DNA of 64,000 bases, taken from positions 62,001 to 126,000 of the forward strand of contig NZ_JALKFT010000016.1 in the NCBI RefSeq assembly GCF_023242945.1, read 5' to 3'. Source of the DNA: Frankia umida (GTDB lineage: Bacteria; Actinomycetota; Actinomycetes; Frankiales; Frankiaceae). Shown here in pieces: positions 59,479-64,000 of this stretch (its first letter is position 1; every line of letters begins with the position of its first letter). The notes beneath the pieces were generated by a model, which did not search any database, was not told where the DNA came from, and saw nothing but the letters and a program-made list of their open reading frames with translations. Made by a program: the position numbers and the translations under genes.

Positions 59479-60201
59479 TCAGGCGGAGGCGGTCTCGGCG
59501 AGCAGGTCCTCGAGGACCCGGCCGCCGATCCGCTTGAACTGACGGCGGGCCCGGGTGCGGTCGAGCATGCCGACCTCGAGGTTGGCCGCGGTGAGCACCC
59601 GCTCGCCGCTCTGCGGCATGCCGGGGGGAACGCTCACGGTCAGCGCCCGCACCGCGGTCCGCAGCGCGTCGGCGAGGGACTGGCCGTCGCGGTGGTGCTC
59701 CTTGAGCGACGTGGTGACCTGGTCGGACGCGCCGCCGATGGCGACGAAACCGCGCTCGTCGGCGATCGACCCGTCGAAGGTCAGCTTGTAGATCTGGTCG
59801 TCGTCGCTGCTGCGACCGACCTCGGCCACAACGATCTCGACCTCGTACGGCTTCACGCTCTCGGTGAAGATCGCGCCGAGGGTCTGCGCGTAGGCGTTCG
59901 CGAGCGCACGGCTGGTCACGTCGCGGCGGTCGTACATGTAGCCGCGGGAGTCGGTCAGCCGGATGCCCGCGGTGCGCAGGTTCTCGAACTCGTTGTACTT
60001 GCCGACGGCGGCGAACGCGATCCGGTCGTAGATCTCGCTGATCTTGTGCAGGGTCACCGAGGGGTTCTCGGCGACGAACAGGATCCCCTCCGCGTAGGTG
60101 ATCACGACGACGCTACGTCCGCGGGCGATGCCCTTGCGCGCGTACTCGCTCTTGTCGCGGACCTGCTGTTCGGGGCTCGCGTATCCGAACGGCATGGTCA
60201 C
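59479..60201 (-). CDS. prcA: Proteasome subunit alpha
   Basis: 240 residues: MPFGYASPEQQVRDKSEYAR at the N-terminus forms the gate region, followed by GIARGRSVVVITYAEGILFV, AENPSVTLHKISEIYDRIAF and DVTSRALANAYAQTLGAIFT. Alpha subunits form the outer heptameric rings of the 20S proteasome and control entry. The start is GTG 60201 or ATG 60195. The stop of prcB precedes it by 1 bp, so the two subunits are co-translated. Confidence 0.95.
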   Translation of the reverse strand: MTMPFGYASPEQQVRDKSEYARKGIARGRSVVVITYAEGILFVAENPSVTLHKISEIYDRIAFAAVGKYNEFENLRTAGIRLTDSRGYMYDRRDVTSRALANAYAQTLGAIFTESVKPYEVEIVVAEVGRSSDDDQIYKLTFDGSIADERGFVAIGGASDQVTTSLKEHHRDGQSLADALRTAVRALTVSVPPGMPQSGERVLTAANLEVGMLDRTRARRQFKRIGGRVLEDLLAETASA

Positions 60202-60202
60202 G

Positions 60203-61027
60203 TCAGCCTCCCGCGCTTGTGGAACGGTCCGCGATGATGGCGCTCACCACGGGTTCGACCTCGTCATCGCCGTAGCGGCGGTACCCGTCCACCGTGACGA
60301 CGGCGACGATGGGGTACAGCCTGCGGATCAGGTCGGGGCCGCCGGTGGCGGAGTCGTCGTCGGCGGCGTCGTACAGCGCCTCGATCGCGATGCGCACCGC
60401 GTCGGCCTGGCTCTGGTCGGCGCGGAAACGCTTCTTCAGCGATCCCTTGGCGAACACCGACCCGGAGCCGATCGACTCGTAGGTCCGCTCCTCGGACTTC
60501 GCCGCGGCGATGTCGTAGGAGAAGATGCGCCCGATGCCGTCATCCTCGTCGTAGCCGGCGAACAGGGGGACGACCGCGAGGCCCTGCAGCGCCATCGGCA
60601 GGTTGCCCTTGACCATCGCGGCGAGCCGGTTGGCCTTGGCGTCCAGGCTGAGGGTGGCGCCCTCGATCTTCTCGTAGTGCTCGAGCTCCACCTGGAACAG
60701 CCGGATCAGCTCCGCGCCGACGCCCGCGGTACCCGCGTAGCCGACGCAGGAGAAGTCGTCGGCGTGGTGCACCTTCTCGACGTCCCGCTGGGCGATCATG
60801 TGCCCCTGCGTCGCCCGCCGGTCACCGGCCATGATCACGCCGCCGGGGAAGGTGACCGCGACGATCGTCGTGCCGTGCGCGACCTCGGTGACCGGCGCCG
60901 GCAGTCCCTCGCGGGCTCCCGGAAGCAGGTGCGGCGCGGACTGCGACAGGAAATCGGTGAACGACGACGTGCCCGGCGCCATGAACACAGCCGGCAGGCG
61001 CCCGGCGCCACCCAATGGATCCGCCAC
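60203..61027 (-). CDS. prcB: Proteasome subunit beta
   Basis: 274 residues from a GTG with AAGGGGGA upstream. A 52-residue propeptide ends at VAHG; cleavage exposes the catalytic Thr of TTIVAVTFPGGVIMAGDRRA. Asp and Lys of the active site lie in GDRRATQGHMIAQRDVEKVH. The mature subunit forms the inner, proteolytic rings of the 20S proteasome with PrcA. It precedes prcA with a 1-bp gap. Confidence 0.95.
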   Translation of the reverse strand: MADPLGGAGRLPAVFMAPGTSSFTDFLSQSAPHLLPGAREGLPAPVTEVAHGTTIVAVTFPGGVIMAGDRRATQGHMIAQRDVEKVHHADDFSCVGYAGTAGVGAELIRLFQVELEHYEKIEGATLSLDAKANRLAAMVKGNLPMALQGLAVVPLFAGYDEDDGIGRIFSYDIAAAKSEERTYESIGSGSVFAKGSLKKRFRADQSQADAVRIAIEALYDAADDDSATGGPDLIRRLYPIVAVVTVDGYRRYGDDEVEPVVSAIIADRSTSAGG

Positions 61028-61494
61028 GCATCCCCCTTTCGATAGACGTACTCGCCCGGACGCGGCGATCCGGGGGCTCCCGGCGCCGCGTCGGACGTGC
61101 GCATGAGCACAACATAGGGCCATCACCCGCGGTCATGGCCCGGGAGGGCCACCGACCGGGTCACGCCCGCGTCACCACGACGCACCGCCCGCCACCCGAA
61201 GCACGCTCGGGCCGCGGCCCGCACCACCTTCGAGCCTCGACGCATGCCACCGACGGGCGCCTGGCCGGCTGACGGACCACCTGGCTGCCCGCCTGCCTGG
61301 CCGGTCGGTCGCACTGGTCGGGTCGCCCGCGCGACGTCGGAGCGGGCCACCCGACCAGTGGATCAGCAGCTCAGCGGCGCAGCGGATCGGCGCGGCTCGG
61401 TGCGACCACGCGGTTCGGTGCGACCACGCGGTTCGGTCGGTCGGTGAGAACGGAGGATCGGCGGATCAGTGCGAGCCGCGAGGACCGCGGTCGG
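61028..61494. other. 467-bp spacer between pup and prcB
   Basis: No gene was recognised. Two copies of gcgaccacgcggttcggt stand in tandem near 61399-61434. In this operon prcB usually follows pup closely, so the length is notable; a promoter for prcBA may lie here. Confidence 0.5.
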
Positions 61495-61713
61495 TCACTC
61501 GCCGCCCTTCTGGACGTAACCCTTCACGAACTCCTCGGCGTTCTCCTCCAGGACGTCGTCGATCTCGTCGAGCAGCGAGTCGACATCCTCGGAGAGCTTC
61601 TCGTGCCGCTCCTTGAGATCGGAGGCGGCGGCGTCCTCCGTCGTGACCTCGTCAGCCTCATCCGCGCGCCGGTTGGCATTCTGCTGCCCGCCGTCACTGT
61701 CCCTGGTGGCCAT
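61495..61713 (-). CDS. pup: Prokaryotic ubiquitin-like protein Pup
   Basis: 72 residues, acidic and mostly disordered, with the coiled-coil Mpa-binding stretch LKERHEKLSEDVDSLLDEID and the C-terminus KGYVQKGGE. Pup is joined through its C-terminal Glu to target lysines by PafA. Here the last residue is already Glu, not Gln, so no deamidation by Dop should be needed. AAGGAGGG before the ATG is an excellent ribosome-binding site. Confidence 0.97.
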   Translation of the reverse strand: MATRDSDGGQQNANRRADEADEVTTEDAAASDLKERHEKLSEDVDSLLDEIDDVLEENAEEFVKGYVQKGGE

Positions 61714-61852
61714 GACGCCCTCCTTCGATCGCCTCGCGTGAGACTATCCCGCCCCACCGACGCTGTCGGACGGGTCGGTGAGAGGTCCACTCCATCACGA
61801 TCTGGCCGCCGCGTGGCCCCGTCCGCCCAGGGCGCAACGCGGAACTTCGCCG

Positions 61853-63370
61853 TCAGCGGCCGGCGAGGGCGTCCACGAGCTCCGTGGCGGTGGCGCAGCG
61901 GTCCAGCAGCTCCCCGACGTGCGCCTTCGTGCCCCGCAGCGGCTCGAGCGTCGGTACCCGCTGTAGCGAGTCCCGGCCGATGTCGAAGATGACCGAGTCC
62001 CAGGACGCGGCCGCGACCTGCTGCGGGTACCGGGCCAGGCAGCGGCCGCGGAAGAACGCCCGGGTGTCCTCCGGCGGCTCGGTCATCGCGCGGACGACCT
62101 CGTCCTCGGCGAGGATCCGGTCGAAGCGTCCCCGCTCGACCAGCCGGTTGTACAGGCCGCGGTCCGGGCGCACATCGTGGTACTGCAGGTCGACGAGCTC
62201 CAGGCGGGGCGAATCCCAGGCCAGGCTGTCCCGCGAGCGGTAACCCTGCAGGATCGACAGCTTCGCGACCCAGTCGAGCTCACGCGCGCACGTCATCGGG
62301 TCGACCTCGAGGCGGCCGAGCACCGACTCCCAGCGGGCCAGCACATCGGCGGTCTGCGGGTCGACGTCGGCGCCGAAACGGCTCTCGACGAACTTGCGGG
62401 CCTGCTCGTAGTACTCCATCTGCAGCTGCACCGCGGTCATCCGCCGGCCGTCGGTCAGCGTCAGCAGATGGGTGAGGCTGGGATCGTGGGAGATCGCCCG
62501 CAGCGTCGCCACCGGCGCCTCCACCGACAGGTCGACGCTGAACCAGCCGTCCTCGATCATCGACAGGACCAGCGAGGTCGTGCCCGCCTTCAGGTAGGTG
62601 GCGACCTCGCTCATGTTCGCGTCACCGATGATCACATGCAGCCGTCGGTACTTCTCCGGGTCGGCATGCGGCTCGTCCCGGGTGTTGATGATCGGCCGCT
62701 TCAGCGTCGTCTCCAGGCCCACCTCGACCTCGAAGAAGTCCGCCCGCTGGCTGATCTGGAAACCGGACTCGCGCCCGTCCACCCCGATGCCGACCCGGCC
62801 CGCCCCGCACACGACCTGCCGGGAGACGAAGAACGGCGTGAGATGACGCACGATCTCCCCGAACGGCGTCGACCGCGCCATCAGGTAGTTCTCGTGGCAG
62901 CCGTAGGAGACGCCCTTGTTGTCGGTGTTGTTCTTGTACAGGTGCACCGGACGCGTGCCCGGCACCGTCAGCGCCCGGCGGGCCGCCTCGGCCATCACCC
63001 GCTCGCCGGCCTTGTCCCACAGCACCGCGTCCCGCGGGTTGGTGACCTCCGGGGCCGAGAACTCCGGGTGCGCGTGGTCGACGTAGAGCCGGGCCCCGTT
63101 CGTCAGGATGACGTTGGCCAGGCCCAGGTCGTCCTCGTTGGCGGGCGCGGTCGGATCCACGACCGGCTCCCGCGGCAGCTCGAAGCCGCGGGCGTCCCGC
63201 AGCGGCGACTCCTCCTCGAAGTCCCACCGGGCACGACTGCCCGTGGACGACGCCCGGTTGGCATAGGAGTTCACCACCAAGGACGACGCCAACATCTGGT
63301 TGGTGTTCGGTTGACCGGGCACCGACACTCCGTACTCGGTCTCGATCCCCATGATCCGGCGCGCGCTCAC
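61853..63370 (-). CDS. dop: Depupylase / Pup deamidase Dop
   Basis: 505 residues from a GTG. It shares the PafA fold (GIETEYGVSVPGQPNTNQML, LYKNNTDNKGVSYGCHENYL, RPIINTRDEPHADPEKYRRL) but has the Dop-specific insertion after residue 35 (the Dop loop region, SSTGSRARWDFEEESPLRDA). The catalytic Asp is expected in the RLYVDHAHPEFSAPE region. Dop removes Pup from proteins. It lies between pup and mpa as in mycobacteria. Confidence 0.95.
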   Translation of the reverse strand: MSARRIMGIETEYGVSVPGQPNTNQMLASSLVVNSYANRASSTGSRARWDFEEESPLRDARGFELPREPVVDPTAPANEDDLGLANVILTNGARLYVDHAHPEFSAPEVTNPRDAVLWDKAGERVMAEAARRALTVPGTRPVHLYKNNTDNKGVSYGCHENYLMARSTPFGEIVRHLTPFFVSRQVVCGAGRVGIGVDGRESGFQISQRADFFEVEVGLETTLKRPIINTRDEPHADPEKYRRLHVIIGDANMSEVATYLKAGTTSLVLSMIEDGWFSVDLSVEAPVATLRAISHDPSLTHLLTLTDGRRMTAVQLQMEYYEQARKFVESRFGADVDPQTADVLARWESVLGRLEVDPMTCARELDWVAKLSILQGYRSRDSLAWDSPRLELVDLQYHDVRPDRGLYNRLVERGRFDRILAEDEVVRAMTEPPEDTRAFFRGRCLARYPQQVAAASWDSVIFDIGRDSLQRVPTLEPLRGTKAHVGELLDRCATATELVDALAGR

Positions 63371-63823
63371 CCTGCAAGCGTAGGTCCTGCGCGGCCCATC
63401 GGTTAGCCGGACGTCGCGCTTGTTTGTTCTGGGCGCTGCGCCCCGCCCTCTCCGGGCCCGTCACGAACGCCCCACCCGCTGTCCGCACACGCCCGTTCAC
63501 GTGCTGTTCCCACGCACCGTCCGCACTTGTCCACCCACCCACACGCCCGCACCTTCGGTGCATCGGCGCACCTTCGCGCCCAGCGGAGTGGACCACCCGG
63601 TCACCCGGCCGCCCGGCCGCTGCTTCGGCCACCCGCAGGGCCCGGCCCGGCGGCCCCGGCCCGGCGGGCTCCGACCGGCCCGGACGGGCTCGCTCTGTGG
63701 CGCCGAGGTCCGCCGGAGACGAACGAGGGCCTGCCGGCGGACCGTGATCGTCCGAGAGGGACGAACTCGATCTCGCAGGCAGGCCCGCGTCGGATGCTCC
63801 GGCCAGGTACGGCCGGGAGGTGC
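63371..63823. other. 453-bp spacer between mpa and dop
   Basis: No gene was recognised. Plus-strand frames here are Arg- and Pro-rich and have no homology that I can see. It may hold the dop-pup promoter; no boxes were clear. Confidence 0.5.
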
Positions 63824-64000
63824 CTAGAGGTACTGGCCGGTGTTGGCCACCGTGTCGATGGAGCGACCGGCCTCAGTGCCCTTGGTACCGGTGACGAGCG
63901 TGCGGATGTAGACGATCCGCTCGCCCTTCTTGCCGGAGATCCGGGCCCAGTCGTCCGGGTTGGTCGTGTTCGGGAGGTCCTCGTTCTCCTTGAACTCGTC
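63824..64000 (-). CDS. mpa: Proteasome-associated ATPase Mpa/ARC, C-terminal end (5' beyond window)
   Basis: The last 58 residues of the AAA ATPase are visible: DEFKENEDLPNTTNPDDWAR, ISGKKGERIVYIRTLVTGTK, and the terminus GRSIDTVANTGQYL. The final GQYL is the motif with a penultimate Tyr that docks Mpa rings onto the 20S proteasome. The enzyme unfolds Pup-tagged proteins. The start and the AAA module lie outside the window on the right. Confidence 0.95.
   Translation of the reverse strand, partial: DEFKENEDLPNTTNPDDWARISGKKGERIVYIRTLVTGTKGTEAGRSIDTVANTGQYL

Noticed and set aside
1..64000. tRNA and rRNA genes
   Set aside because: No cloverleaf-like segment with a T-loop GTTCRA pattern or rRNA-like tract was noticed by eye; a covariance search would decide.

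Overview
The window is very GC-rich DNA with actinobacterial codon usage (third positions almost always G or C, frequent GTG and some TTG starts). Its right end carries the mycobacterial-type Pup-proteasome locus (mpa, dop, pup, prcB, prcA, pafA, pafB, pafC, tatA, tatC, helY). The mixture of S-adenosyl methyltransferases of the DUF574 type, NACHT and TIR STAND proteins and abundant gene remnants resembles Frankia or a close relative; this is an inference from gene content, not a database identification. I saw no rRNA, tRNA or CRISPR array.

Positions 1-13.6 kb are accessory. A NACHT NTPase with a glycine-leucine transmembrane repeat runs off the left edge. Head to head with it lies a decayed NACHT copy. 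Then come a methyltransferase and a virginiamycin-B-lyase-like protein in an overlapping pair, further methyltransferases and an acetyltransferase, several truncated genes, a lipoprotein, a large TIR/NB-ARC/TPR STAND protein, and a coiled-coil protein whose promoter carries two perfect palindromes. Positions 13.6-25 kb look more settled: a PPOX-fold protein, a DUF574 methyltransferase, a crotonase, a beta-ketoacyl synthase with two small partners, an ArsR/CDF/cupin metal cassette in overlapping order, a divergent ribose-phosphate pyrophosphokinase and an ABC exporter.

Positions 25-41 kb are again mosaic. A MerR/GyrI-type regulator, small hypotheticals, a methyltransferase preceded by two tandem palindromes and bracketed by a 23-bp direct repeat, a uridine-kinase-like protein, an integrase remnant abutting a serine-recombinase remnant, a near-duplicate of the acetyltransferase at 5.8 kb, a stand-alone TIR protein, a palindrome-controlled membrane protein/regulator pair, a second DUF574 methyltransferase, and a two-component system with a downstream membrane-anchored protein. 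Three copies of a 23-bp palindromic element occur at 25.3, 34.7 and 40.9 kb; the last lies beside an IS5-like transposase remnant.

From 41 kb onward the genes are housekeeping and mostly on the minus strand: lutABC-type lactate oxidation, cobQ-cobD cobamide genes coupled to the helicase helY, tatC-tatA, then pafC-pafB, a lipoprotein FKBP isomerase, pafA, a YhgE-like membrane protein, a divergent dienelactone hydrolase, prcA-prcB, pup, dop and the C-terminus of mpa. In the proteasome system PafA attaches Pup to proteins, Dop removes it, Mpa unfolds the tagged protein and PrcAB degrades it; PafBC is the linked transcriptional activator. Pup here ends in Glu, so it should need no deamidation before ligation.
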